A stretch of 64,000 nucleotides of DNA from NCBI RefSeq assembly GCF_000067165.1, contig NC_010162.1, forward strand, positions 8,253,001 through 8,317,000. Reading direction: 5' to 3'. Each line of letters opens with the position of its first letter. The stretch's first letter is position 1. Made by a program: the position numbers and the translations under genes. The notes under the pieces were generated by a model. The model saw only the letters and a list, made by a program, of their open reading frames with translations. It was not told the origin of the DNA and did no database searches. Shown here piece by piece: positions 41,200 through 50,276 of this stretch. The stretch is from Sorangium cellulosum So ce56. Its GTDB lineage: Bacteria; Myxococcota_A; Polyangia; Polyangiales; Polyangiaceae.

Positions 41200-44022
41200 T
41201 CATGTGGCCGGGAGGCGCCGGCCCCCTACACCTCGGCCCCGGCGCGCGACGAACTTCCGGTCGAAGAGCCGCACCCGGCGGACGAACAGATCGAGCAGGA
41301 ACACGACCATCGCAGCGTAGATGAACTGCTGCCAGAGCTCCTCGTGGAACGTCACCTTCTCCCCTGCCGGGTCGAAGATGGCCGCCACGCCGCTCGGATC
41401 GACCGCCCCGCCGGTCGACGTCGCGGCCTTCTCGAGGATCGCGAGCTCGGGCTCGAAGCTCGCGTACTCGCGCGGGTACGGGTTCGAGACGTGGCCGTAG
41501 CTGACGGCGACGGGCCGGAGCGAGCCGTCCTCGGCCTCGCGAAGGTGCTCCGCCCGCAAGAGGAACGAACCGTACCGATCCAGCGCAAGCGCCGTCTCGT
41601 AGCGCCCCGGCGCGGTCTGACGCATGTCGACGACCCGCGTCGCGCCGCCCGGCTCGGGCCCGATGATGCTGAGCCGGGAGGTCAGGTTGTTCTCGAACCG
41701 GTCGTCGGCCCCGAACGCGTCGACGGACGCGCGCAGCTCGCCGTCGACGATCTCGGCCTTCATGTCGAGCTCGCGCCGGTGCTTCTGGCGCATGTGCTCG
41801 TGGACGAGCTGCCCCCAGAATTTCTCGAAGCCTGGCCACCTCAGCCACTCGACGGCCCAGCGCGCCTTGACGTCGGTCGTCCAGGCCAGCGTCCACCCGA
41901 GGCCGACGCGCCAGCGCGCGAGGATCGGCTCCTCGGTGTCGCTCGTGAGCAGCTCCTGGGCTGGCGGCGGCTTCAGCTTGGTCGAGACGTAGCCGTGCAG
42001 GTTGGGCGCCGTGCGGACGTCGACGCCGCGGAGGAACGCCGCGTCGCCGACCTGGGTCACCGGGAACCACTCCTCGACGGCGGCGGCGCGCGCCACCATC
42101 TCGGTCTCCTTGGTGAAGATCCGCGGCAGGTTGTTCGGATCCGGGACCGCGTGGAAGCGCCCCCCGCCCACGTCGGCGATCATCTTGAGCAGCTGCTCGT
42201 CGAGATCGTTCCCGAGGCCCACCGTGGTCACGGTGATCGACTCGGCGATCATGGCGGACACGAGGTCCCGGATGCCGCCCGTCGACGCCTTGCCGTCCGT
42301 GAGGAGGATGACGTGCTTCTTGCGCGCCTGCGTGACGGTCATGTCCTGGTAGGCGGCGTCGAGCGCGGAGAAGATCTCGGTCCCGCCGCCCGGCTGGATG
42401 CGCGCGATCTCGCCCGCGATCCGCGAGCGGTTGCGCGCGGGCTGCATCTTCACGTAGCGCGTCGGCGCCGAGTCGAACGCGATCACCTCGATCAGATCGT
42501 CCGACGACAGCACCCCCGCTGTCGCCTTCGCCGCGGCCTTGGCCATCTCGAGCGGCAGCCCGGTCATCGATCCCGAGCGATCCATGACGAGCGCCATCGC
42601 GACGCTCGGCATGTCCTTCTTTCGCTCGTTGTCCATCCGAACGGGCAGGATCCGCTCGATGGTGGTGCGGTACCAGCCGCCGAGGCCGTACCCCGACTCG
42701 CCGCCGGCGAAGAGGAAGCCCCCGCCGAGATCCCGCACGTAGCTCTCGATGATCTCCTGCCCCTGCAGGCTGAGCGCTTCCTTCGGGGTGTCGGACACGA
42801 TCAGGAAGTCGTAGCGCTCCATCTCCTTGAGGGAGCCGGGGAAGCCTGCCGGCGGCCTGACGTCGACGTCGAGCTGCTGCGCGGTGAGCGCGCTCGAGAG
42901 CGGGCCGGCGTGCTGCGGCGTCCCCTCGACGTAGAGCACCGACGGGCGCCCTGGCACGTCGATGGTGGTCGCGTACCGGTTGTTCTCCTTGAACTTGTCG
43001 TCCGCGATCTGGTCGAGCTCGAGCGCGTAGGTCACCTGCCCCGCGATGCGCACGACGCTCTTGAACACGACGTCGTTCGGCCCTGCCTTGAGCTCGAGGT
43101 CCCGGATGCCCTCGAGGCCGTTCAGCGCCTCCCCCTGGAAGAGCCGCGCGCGCGCCTTGGTGGCGCGGCTGGCGTAGATGTCGGCGTGGATCTCGAACGT
43201 CTCCCCGACCTTGACCCGGTCGGGCATCCTGAGCTCTCGCACCGCGACCTCGGGCGGCGCGGGCCGCCGGTACGGGATGGAGAACAGCCGCACCCCGACG
43301 TCGCGCGCCCGGTTGGCCTCGGCGAGCACGTCGCCGTCCGTCTGCACGCCGTCCGACATCAGCACGGCGCGCTTGAGGTAGCCGGGCGGATACAGCCCGT
43401 ACGCGAGCTGCAGCGCGGCCTGGAGGTTCGAGCCCGCGCCGAGATCGCCGCGCTGCCCGTTCGCGTCGGCGTGGCGGGCGATGGGCGGCGCGCGCCGCTC
43501 CTCCTCGCGACCTGCCGCCTCGCCGGCCGCGCGCTCGGCGAGCCGCGGCCGCCGCGCGAAGGTGATCACCTTGATGACGCCGTCCTCGGGCTTCTCGGCG
43601 AACGCCTTGTCGAGCGTCGCTCGCGCGTCGTCGAGCGCCTCGTCCGTGACCGACTCGGAGACGTCGATGAGGTAGATGGTGGCGACCTTCTCCGTGGTCG
43701 CGGACCTCGCGAGCCGCGACAGCCCGAGCGCGATCAGCGCGACGAACGCGACCCGCAGCAGCACCGAGAGCACGCGCTGCGGCAGGGGGAGGTCGGCGAG
43801 GGATCCCGCGAGCACCCCGACGAACCAGGGCGCGAGCAGGATCGCGCCGAGCATCTTCGGGTTGAGGAGCTCGTACGTCACCCCCTCGCGCACCCACGTC
43901 AGCGTCGGATCCGGGTGCAGGAGGACATACCTCCGGTACGCCCAGAACAGGATCCCACCGAGGGCGGCGCATGTGATGGCCCACGCGGCGATGCGCAGCC
44001 TGCGACCACGGAACGCGCTCAC
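41200..44022 (-). CDS. Large membrane VWA protein with two VWA domains and amidotransferase-like insert
   Basis: GTG 44022 overlaps the stop of the BatA-like gene (GTGA) and has a GGAGG site upstream. The 940-residue product has two to three N-terminal transmembrane helices, a first von Willebrand A domain (IYLIDVSESVTDEA near residue 120), an Ig-like region, a class-I-amidotransferase-like segment (SVLYVEGTPQ, YDFLIVSDTPKEAL, GGGFLFAGGESGYGLGGW) and a second VWA domain with a complete MIDAS (ALVMDRSGSM, LLTDGKASTGG). A C-terminal membrane helix follows (FIYAAMVVFLLDLFV). VWA domains bind divalent metal and protein ligands. It is the last gene of the MoxR operon and probably forms a large inner-membrane complex with the two preceding products. 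Confidence 0.87.
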   Translation of the reverse strand: MSAFRGRRLRIAAWAITCAALGGILFWAYRRYVLLHPDPTLTWVREGVTYELLNPKMLGAILLAPWFVGVLAGSLADLPLPQRVLSVLLRVAFVALIALGLSRLARSATTEKVATIYLIDVSESVTDEALDDARATLDKAFAEKPEDGVIKVITFARRPRLAERAAGEAAGREEERRAPPIARHADANGQRGDLGAGSNLQAALQLAYGLYPPGYLKRAVLMSDGVQTDGDVLAEANRARDVGVRLFSIPYRRPAPPEVAVRELRMPDRVKVGETFEIHADIYASRATKARARLFQGEALNGLEGIRDLELKAGPNDVVFKSVVRIAGQVTYALELDQIADDKFKENNRYATTIDVPGRPSVLYVEGTPQHAGPLSSALTAQQLDVDVRPPAGFPGSLKEMERYDFLIVSDTPKEALSLQGQEIIESYVRDLGGGFLFAGGESGYGLGGWYRTTIERILPVRMDNERKKDMPSVAMALVMDRSGSMTGLPLEMAKAAAKATAGVLSSDDLIEVIAFDSAPTRYVKMQPARNRSRIAGEIARIQPGGGTEIFSALDAAYQDMTVTQARKKHVILLTDGKASTGGIRDLVSAMIAESITVTTVGLGNDLDEQLLKMIADVGGGRFHAVPDPNNLPRIFTKETEMVARAAAVEEWFPVTQVGDAAFLRGVDVRTAPNLHGYVSTKLKPPPAQELLTSDTEEPILARWRVGLGWTLAWTTDVKARWAVEWLRWPGFEKFWGQLVHEHMRQKHRRELDMKAEIVDGELRASVDAFGADDRFENNLTSRLSIIGPEPGGATRVVDMRQTAPGRYETALALDRYGSFLLRAEHLREAEDGSLRPVAVSYGHVSNPYPREYASFEPELAILEKAATSTGGAVDPSGVAAIFDPAGEKVTFHEELWQQFIYAAMVVFLLDLFVRRVRLFDRKFVARRGRGVGGRRLPAT

Positions 44023-45926
44023 ACCGTCACCCTCCTGTGGTACGTGAACCACTCGATCGCGGTCACGAGGAGCACCGCCGCGAGCAGGTAGACCCAGAGC
44101 TCACGGCGGACGCCGATCTTGAACTCGCTCACCGCGCCCGCGCCGCGGCCGTCGACCTTGAGCTCGGCGGCCGGGGCGATCGCGCTCTCCTCCGGCGCCG
44201 AGAGGTTCGCGGCGAACATGCTCTCCTCCTGCGCGCCCGCGGCGCCGACGCGCAGCGTGTAGAAGCCGGCGTGCTGCCCGAGGAACACGGCGCGCCCCTC
44301 CTGGATGGGGACCGCGCGCGTCGTCCCGTCCGGCTGCTCCAGGCTGGCCACCTCCGCGGACGAGGAGGCCGGGATGTGCCAGACGGAGCCCGTGCGGAAC
44401 GAGGAGATGTAGCTCGTGTCCTCCTCGACGAAGTTGTTGATCGCGTTGAGCAGGAAGAGCGGCCAGGCGATGCGGAGCGGGAAATCGCTCTCGCGCACGT
44501 CGAAGCCGAGCGCGACGAATTTCACGCCGCTGCGCCGCCCCTCGAGCAGCAGCGGGCCCTTGTAGCTCCGGCCGACGACCCTGTCTTCCTTGTTGCCCTT
44601 GAGCACGCGGGCGCGCGCGACGTTCACGTCGCTGAGCGCCGTGTAGCGCAGGAGCGGGTGCTTCGCGTCGAGCTCGTCGAAGCCCAGGCGGTAGTTCGGG
44701 TCGTCGTCGAGGACCTCCTTGCCCACCTCGAACGGGACGCTGGTCCCGGTCGGGTTGAGGTAGAGCAGGCTCCCGCTCCCCGGCGCGACGCTCGGCGCCA
44801 CGCCGTCGAAGATGGTCACGTCGAACGACGAGGCCGCCGGGTACCGCTGCGGATCGACGAAGGTCACGTCGAGGTACTCGTCGAGGAGCAGCGCCGCCTC
44901 GAGGAACATGTTCCCCGCGGAGACGACCTGGACGCGCGCGCGGCGCCGCTCGGGGAGGAGCGCGTAGGCGCGGTTGTCCGCGGGGAGGTCGTCCGAGCTG
45001 CCGTCGGCCAGCGCGAGCTTCGCCTCGAGCGTCTTCGACGCGCCGGAGAGGTTCGGGTAGAAGCGGGGCAGCTTCTCCTTGGGCTTGAGCCGGATGCGCG
45101 TCAGATCGGTGAGCTGGCCGTCGCCGAGCAGCGACAGCTCGAGATCGAGGGGCTCGTCGCTCGTGTTGGTGACCTCGAGCATCACCTCGTAGCGGCTCTT
45201 GTCGAGCGGGTAACGCCGCACCGAGAACTCGGTGATGGCGGCGTTCCTCGATCCCTTGCCGATCGGCAGGTACGAGAGCTTGATGTCGCCGAGGCGCACC
45301 TGTCCGCCGGCGTCGGTCGGCTCGCCGAGCGCGCCGTCGCTCACGACGATGACCTCCGGCGACGGGAGCCCGCTCAGGGTGTCGCTCGCGAAGCGGAGCG
45401 CGCGCGCGAAGTCGGCGGTGGCGTCGGTCGGCCTCACCGCCGCGACGGCCGCCTCGAGCTCCGAGATCTCTCCGGTGAGCGTCGACAGGGGCGTGATGGC
45501 CGCGTCCATCTGGGCCAGCAGCATGCGGTCGCTGCCGGAGAGGCCGCGGACCATCTTCCTGACCTCTTCCTTCGCGAGCTCGATGCGCGAGGGCGCGACG
45601 TCAATGGCCTGCATGCTCGCGCTCGCGTCGATGAGGACGACGATGTTGCGCCCCTCGACGAGGTTCGCCTGCGGGCGCGGATCCCCCAGCGCGAGCAGGA
45701 GCAGCGCGAGGAGCGCGAGCTGCAGCAGCAGCGACAGGAGCCGCTTCAGCTGCGAGAACAGGCTCGTCGCCTCCTTGTCCCGGAGGATGCGCTCCCAGAT
45801 CCTCGAGAAGGGGACCGCGACGGGCCGCCGGCGCAGCTTGAGGATGTAGAAGACGACGACCACGGCCCCGGCGAGGGCGCCGATCTGGAGCAGTGTCTGC
45901 AGCGGAACGCCGGTGAAGTGCAGCAT
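44019..45926 (-). CDS. BatA/DUF1355-like membrane protein with VWA domain
   Basis: The 635-residue product starts with the BatA N-terminal membrane unit (LLQIGALAGAVVVVFYILKLRRRPVAVPF and LLSLLLQLALLALLLLALGDP), then a VWA domain with the MIDAS sequence VVLIDASASMQA and the aspartate-containing VIVVSDGALGEP. A long beta-rich CARDB-like periplasmic region follows and a final transmembrane helix (LWVYLLAAVLLVTAIEWF). Aerotolerance (Bat) operons pair MoxR ATPases with such proteins, but the true function of the family is unsettled. Only two bases separate it from the DUF58 gene upstream, and it overlaps the large VWA gene downstream. Confidence 0.88.
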   Translation of the reverse strand: MLHFTGVPLQTLLQIGALAGAVVVVFYILKLRRRPVAVPFSRIWERILRDKEATSLFSQLKRLLSLLLQLALLALLLLALGDPRPQANLVEGRNIVVLIDASASMQAIDVAPSRIELAKEEVRKMVRGLSGSDRMLLAQMDAAITPLSTLTGEISELEAAVAAVRPTDATADFARALRFASDTLSGLPSPEVIVVSDGALGEPTDAGGQVRLGDIKLSYLPIGKGSRNAAITEFSVRRYPLDKSRYEVMLEVTNTSDEPLDLELSLLGDGQLTDLTRIRLKPKEKLPRFYPNLSGASKTLEAKLALADGSSDDLPADNRAYALLPERRRARVQVVSAGNMFLEAALLLDEYLDVTFVDPQRYPAASSFDVTIFDGVAPSVAPGSGSLLYLNPTGTSVPFEVGKEVLDDDPNYRLGFDELDAKHPLLRYTALSDVNVARARVLKGNKEDRVVGRSYKGPLLLEGRRSGVKFVALGFDVRESDFPLRIAWPLFLLNAINNFVEEDTSYISSFRTGSVWHIPASSSAEVASLEQPDGTTRAVPIQEGRAVFLGQHAGFYTLRVGAAGAQEESMFAANLSAPEESAIAPAAELKVDGRGAGAVSEFKIGVRRELWVYLLAAVLLVTAIEWFTYHRRVTV

Positions 45927-45928
45927 CG

Positions 45929-46882
45929 CTACCGGAGGAAGCCGCCCCTGCGGAAGACGCGAAGGATCAGCTCATCGAAGGGGACGGACACGTCCGCGCG
46001 GAAGTAGCTCACCTGCCGCGACGTGCAGAAGCGGCGGATCTCGTCGAGGTACTGCCCGTAGGCCTCGGCGTAGCGCTCGAGCACCTTGGGGGTCACCGTG
46101 ACCTCGCGCTCGTCGCCGGTCTCGCAGTCGTAGACGCGCACGTCCCCGCGCAGCGCAGGCCGGGCCTCGCGCGCGTCGACGAGATGGAGCACGAACGGCT
46201 CGAACCGGTTGTACCGGAGGACGTTGATGCCGCGCTCGAAGCCCGCCGGATCGTAGAGATCGCTGAGGATCACGGCGAGGCCGCGCCGCTTGTGCTGCGC
46301 CACGAAGGTCTTCATCGCCTCGCCGAGGTCGGTCGGGCCCTCGGCGCGCGCCTGCCCGAGGAAGCGGAAGATCCTGAAGATGCGCGCCTTGCCGCGGGTC
46401 GACTGCATGCGCCCGCTGATCTCGTCGGTCGCGGTGACGATCGCGATGCGGTCGAGGTTGGCGAGCCCCACGTACGCCAGCGCCGCGGCGAGGCGCTTCG
46501 CGTGCCGCAGCTTCTCGCCGTCGCCGAACGCCATCGACGCCGACGTGTCGAGGATGAAGTAGATCGAGAGGTCTTCCTCCTCCTCGTAGAGCCGGATGAG
46601 GAGCCGGTCGAAGCGCTGGTACGCGGCCCAGTCGAGGTACCGGAAATCGTCGCCGGGCGCGTAGTCGCGGTGGTCGGCGAACTCGACCCCGGAGCCGGTC
46701 TTCTTGGTCCGCCGCTCCGCGCGCATCGCCCCCGAGAAGACGCGGCGGCTCACCATCGCGAGATAGTCGAGCTTGCGCTGGAACTCGTCGTCGAAGAGCT
46801 CCTCGTCGGGGGCGCTCGCGGAGAGCGCGGAGAAGCGGCGCAGCGGCGCGGCGGCCCTCTTGAACGCGTCGAAGAGCCCCAT
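45929..46882 (-). CDS. DUF58 domain protein (MoxR-associated)
   Basis: The 317-residue protein carries the DUF58 core: RRVFSGAMRAERRTKKTGSG, the family signature DYAPGDDFRYLDWAAYQRFDR-like stretch near residues 72-92, and a VWA-type MIDAS (YFILDTSASMAFGDGEKLRHAK). DUF58 proteins are the constant soluble partners of MoxR ATPases and presumably present metal-dependent ligand binding to the chaperone. No membrane helix is visible. The gene starts 18 bases downstream of moxR and ends two bases before the BatA-like start, so it is part of a tightly packed operon. Confidence 0.93.
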   Translation of the reverse strand: MGLFDAFKRAAAPLRRFSALSASAPDEELFDDEFQRKLDYLAMVSRRVFSGAMRAERRTKKTGSGVEFADHRDYAPGDDFRYLDWAAYQRFDRLLIRLYEEEEDLSIYFILDTSASMAFGDGEKLRHAKRLAAALAYVGLANLDRIAIVTATDEISGRMQSTRGKARIFRIFRFLGQARAEGPTDLGEAMKTFVAQHKRRGLAVILSDLYDPAGFERGINVLRYNRFEPFVLHLVDAREARPALRGDVRVYDCETGDEREVTVTPKVLERYAEAYGQYLDEIRRFCTSRQVSYFRADVSVPFDELILRVFRRGGFLR

Positions 46883-46900
46883 GCTACCTTCGACGGCGCC

Positions 46901-47905
46901 TCATTTGCTCTCCGGAAGGTGCTTGAGGATCGCCTGCAGCACCTCGTCGGTCTTCACGCCCTCCGCCTCGCCCTCGAAGTTGAGCAGCACGCGGTGCCGG
47001 AGGGCGGGGAGCGCGCACGCGCGCACGTCGTCGACCGACGCCGCGAACCGCCCCTCGAAGAGGGCGCGGATCTTCGCGGCGAGCAGCAGCGCCTGCGCCC
47101 CGCGCGGCGACCCGCCGAACTTCACGAACCGCTTCACCTCGTCGAGGCTGCCTCCCTCGGCGGGGTGGGTGGCCTGGAGGAGCCGCACCGCGTAGTCCTG
47201 GACGTGCTTCGCCACGGGCACCTCGCGGACGAGCCGCTGCATGGCGATGATCCGCTCCTTGTTCAGGACCGGCCGCACCTCGATCGCGTCGGTGCCGGTC
47301 GTCCGCTCGAGGATCGAGTTCAGCTCGTCGCGGCTGGGGAACGGCACGTGCAGCTTGAAGAAGAACCGATCGAGCTGCGCCTCGGGCAGCGGGTACGTCC
47401 CCTCGCTCTCGAGGGGGTTCTGCGTCGCCAGGACGAAGAACGGCTCTTCCAGCGTGTAGCTCTGCCGCGAGACCGTGACCCGGTGCTCTTGCATGGCCTC
47501 GAGGAGCGCGCTCTGCGTCTTCGGCGTGGCCCGGTTGATCTCGTCGGCGAGGACGATGTTCGCGAAGATCGGCCCCTTGCGGAACGAGAACGACCGCTGC
47601 CCGCCGGCGTTCTCATCGATGACGGTGGTGCCGATGATGTCCGCGGGCATCATGTCGGGCGTGAACTGGATGCGCGAGAACTGGAGCTCGAGCGCCTCGG
47701 CCATGGTGCGGACGAGCATCGTCTTGCCGAGCCCCGGCACGCCCTCGAGCAGCGCGTGCGAGCCCGCGAGCATGCACGTGAGCACGCCGTCGACCACCTC
47801 GCGGTTGCCGACGATGACCTTCCCCACCTCCTCGCGCAGCTCTCCGATGCTCGCGCGGAACTCGTCCACCTCGGCCCGCGCTGCTTCCTTCGTCTTCTCG
47901 GCCAT
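46901..47905 (-). CDS. MoxR-family AAA+ ATPase
   Basis: The 334-residue AAA+ protein has the MoxR signatures: Walker A GVPGLGKT at residues 55-62, Walker B VLADEINRATPKTQSALLEAMQE, sensor-1-like LATQNPLESEGTYPLPEAQLDRF and the C-terminal lid (GGSPRGAQALLLAAKIRA). MoxR ATPases act as chaperones that mature or insert metal cofactors into complexes containing VWA/DUF58 proteins. It is the second gene of the operon, after the coiled-coil membrane protein (72 bases upstream) and just before DUF58. Cytosolic. Confidence 0.96.
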   Translation of the reverse strand: MAEKTKEAARAEVDEFRASIGELREEVGKVIVGNREVVDGVLTCMLAGSHALLEGVPGLGKTMLVRTMAEALELQFSRIQFTPDMMPADIIGTTVIDENAGGQRSFSFRKGPIFANIVLADEINRATPKTQSALLEAMQEHRVTVSRQSYTLEEPFFVLATQNPLESEGTYPLPEAQLDRFFFKLHVPFPSRDELNSILERTTGTDAIEVRPVLNKERIIAMQRLVREVPVAKHVQDYAVRLLQATHPAEGGSLDEVKRFVKFGGSPRGAQALLLAAKIRALFEGRFAASVDDVRACALPALRHRVLLNFEGEAEGVKTDEVLQAILKHLPESK

Positions 47906-47977
47906 GACTTCCTGCTTCGCGCCCGCTGTCGCGGAGCGCCTGGTGAGGCGCGGTCGCGTTCGAGCCGCCGGCTCGAC

Positions 47978-49918
47978 TCACTCGCGCGGCCTGATGAGCT
48001 GGAAATACCGGTTCACGTAGAACCGGTATCCATCAGGGATCTGATCCTTGTTGATCTGCTGCTCTGCGACCGTGTGATAGTCGGTGAAGACCTTCTTGTA
48101 GCCGGTCCCCTTGAACCCCCGCTCGGCCGCGCTGAGGATCACCTCGCTGTTCGACGGCCCTTGCTGCGTGTCGAGCCCCTGCGCCTGGACGTCCTGGGTC
48201 CCCATCTTCGGGTCGGTGCGCTTGCCCGCGACCTCGCCGCCGCGGCCGGAGCCGACGCCGTCACCCCCGGGCTGGTTGCCGCCGTTGCTGTTGCCCTGGC
48301 CGCTCCCCGACCCCTCCTGCCCCTGCCCCTGCCCGCCGCCGGGCATCAGGATCTTCTTTCCGCCGGGCCCGATCACCAGCTCCTGCCCCTGGCCTTGCCC
48401 GCCCTTGCCCTGACCGCCCTGGCCTTGCTGGCCCTCCTGCCCTTCCTGCTCGCCGTCGCCCTGCCCCTGCTGGCCCTGCCCCTGCTGCTCCTCACCGCCG
48501 CCCTGGCTGCCGCGCGCGCGCTTTCCGAAGCGGAGCATCCTGGCCATCCGCTGCTTGCCCCCCTGCCCTTGCTGGCGCACGAGCTCCCGGAGCTCCTCGA
48601 GCCGCTGGCGCAGCTCTTCCTTCTCCTGCTCGGACATCTCCTCCTGCTGCATCCGGTTGATGTCCTCGGCCGCCTGCTCGAGATCGTCCGCTGACATCCC
48701 GAGGTCGCGCATCAGATCCTCGGCGGCCTTCGCGAGCTCGCGATCGAGCCGGTCGAGCTGGCGCCCGGTCCGTTCCTTCTGCTCGGCCTCGCGGTCGAGC
48801 CGCTCCAGCTCCCGCTCCTTCTTCTTGAGCAGCCTCTCCTGCTCGGATCTCTGCTGATCGTTCGCGGAGGCCTTCTGCTTCTGCTTGAGGAGCTGCTCGC
48901 GCGCCTCGGCGCGTTTCTCGTTGATCGCGGCGAGGGCCTCCTTGCGGCGCGACGCCGCCTCGGCGAGCGCCTTGCGCAGCCGCTCGATCTCGGCCTTGTC
49001 GAACTTCTGCTTCTTGTCGCGGAGCTTCTCGGCGAGCTCCTTCAGGTCCTTCTTCGCCTTCTCGAGATCCTTCTTCTCGAGGGACTCCCCCACGCCCTTC
49101 GCCAGGTCGCTCTTCTTGAGGTCGAGCCCCGTCTCCTTCAGCGCCTCTTCGAGCGCCTTCAGGTCGGCCTCCGCGCCCTTGAGGAGCTCTCGCTCGAGCG
49201 CCTCCATGCGGCGGAACGCCTCGGTGCGATCGAGGCGCTTGTTGGCGATGTCCTCGATGAGCTGGTTGAACCGCTCGACCGCGGACTTCATCTCCGGGCT
49301 CTGATCCTGCCGATCGAGCGCCTTGGCCGCGTCCTTGAAGAGCTCGATGTCGTCGGGCGACATGGTGAGCGCGTCGATGGTCGCCGCGACGGGCGCCTGC
49401 TTCCGCGGGGTGCGCACCTCCAGCAGCGCCACCGCCAGCACGCCGAGGCCCACCGCGGCGGAGGTCCAGAGCTCGCGAGGGAGCGCGAGCGGCGCGGCGC
49501 CGGCGGGGCGCAGCCCTGCCGCGTGCTCGCAGGCGTCGTCGATCGCCGCCTCCATCAGGGGGGTGCGCTGCGCTGCGGGCAGCGCGTCGAAGGTGAGCGC
49601 GATCGTCAGCCGGTCGTGGAGGCCGTGGTGCCGATCGAGGGCGATGGTGCCGGCGCGGGGAGGCAGGCGGCGCAGCATCGCCACGACGAGGGTGGCCAGC
49701 ACGAGCAGCCCCGCGCCGAGGAGGAGCTGGCGCGCGCGCGGCTCGCCGAGGTACGCCGGAAGCGCCTTATGCACCGCGAGCGTCCCGGCGGCGAGCGCGA
49801 GCGCCAGGGTCAGCGCGCTCGGCAGCGCGCGCAGCGCGCGCCCGAACCGGAGCCTCAGCTCGACCGCGAGCGCGGCGCTGCGAATGCGGTCCAGTTGCTT
49901 CGTGCGAGAGTCGCTCAC
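47978..49918 (-). CDS. DUF4175-like coiled-coil membrane protein of the MoxR operon
   Basis: The 646-residue product has an N-terminal membrane region with about three hydrophobic helices (ALPSALTLALALAAGTLAV, LLLGAGLLVLATLVVAML, SAAVGLGVLAVALLEV) around a short loop (LDRHHGLHDRLTIALTFDAL) typical of DUF4175-like proteins. Then comes a 280-residue highly charged coiled coil rich in Lys/Glu/Asp/Gln (about 190-470), a Gln/Gly linker (GQGQQGQGDGEQEGQEGQQ), and a conserved-looking end (VFTDYHTVAEQQINKDQIPDGYRFYV, then RYFQLIRPRE). It probably heads the MoxR-DUF58-VWA operon and would span the periplasm or hold the complex. Enzymatic function is not expected. Confidence 0.75.
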   Translation of the reverse strand: MSDSRTKQLDRIRSAALAVELRLRFGRALRALPSALTLALALAAGTLAVHKALPAYLGEPRARQLLLGAGLLVLATLVVAMLRRLPPRAGTIALDRHHGLHDRLTIALTFDALPAAQRTPLMEAAIDDACEHAAGLRPAGAAPLALPRELWTSAAVGLGVLAVALLEVRTPRKQAPVAATIDALTMSPDDIELFKDAAKALDRQDQSPEMKSAVERFNQLIEDIANKRLDRTEAFRRMEALERELLKGAEADLKALEEALKETGLDLKKSDLAKGVGESLEKKDLEKAKKDLKELAEKLRDKKQKFDKAEIERLRKALAEAASRRKEALAAINEKRAEAREQLLKQKQKASANDQQRSEQERLLKKKERELERLDREAEQKERTGRQLDRLDRELAKAAEDLMRDLGMSADDLEQAAEDINRMQQEEMSEQEKEELRQRLEELRELVRQQGQGGKQRMARMLRFGKRARGSQGGGEEQQGQGQQGQGDGEQEGQEGQQGQGGQGKGGQGQGQELVIGPGGKKILMPGGGQGQGQEGSGSGQGNSNGGNQPGGDGVGSGRGGEVAGKRTDPKMGTQDVQAQGLDTQQGPSNSEVILSAAERGFKGTGYKKVFTDYHTVAEQQINKDQIPDGYRFYVNRYFQLIRPRE

Positions 49919-50276
49919 GGTGCTCAGCGCTCCGGGCGCCCCCCGCGGGGGCCCTCGAAGGGGAAACGTCGCAGCATTGTACCTGCTGACGGGTCAGGCG
50001 CCCGAAAGTTCCTGGGAGGCTCCGCGCGACGTACGTGGGAGGCTGCGCGCGACGTACGCGGGAATGACGCACGGCGAGCCCTGATGATTCCCGTGCAGGG
50101 CAGCCTCTGCGCTCAGCGCGCCGCCGGCATGGATGCGCGTTGCCGGTGGTGGGTGGGGGTCTTCCCTCGAGGCGCAGATCGGACGGCTCTTCTGCGCCCG
50201 GCTCGGCGGCGGCACGCGTACGTTGCGTGGGAACAAGGTGACGGGCCGCTGCGCACGGCGCCCGCCTCGGATTGGA
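49919..50276. other. Intergenic region upstream of the MoxR operon
   Basis: This 358-base stretch lies between the response-regulator gene's stop and the start of the MoxR operon on the same strand, so it should hold the operon promoter. It includes a 23-bp tandem repeat (annotated separately). No clear -35/-10 or terminator hairpin was recognised, and the open frames that cross it appear non-coding. Confidence 0.45.
50014..50059. repeat. Two tandem 23-bp repeats
   Basis: Units 50014-50036 and 50037-50059 (TGGGAGGCTcCGCGCGACGTACG with one internal change) follow one another directly, and a partial third start (CGGGA) is visible. They contain the palindrome CGTACG. They lie about 100 bases upstream of the MoxR operon start on its template. 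They could be a dispersed genomic repeat or a regulatory site; only position supports the latter. Confidence 0.7.

Noticed and set aside
41344..44091. 915-codon plus-strand frame antisense to the large VWA gene
   Set aside because: Rich in Arg/His/Asp with no domain pattern; the opposite strand encodes two VWA domains.
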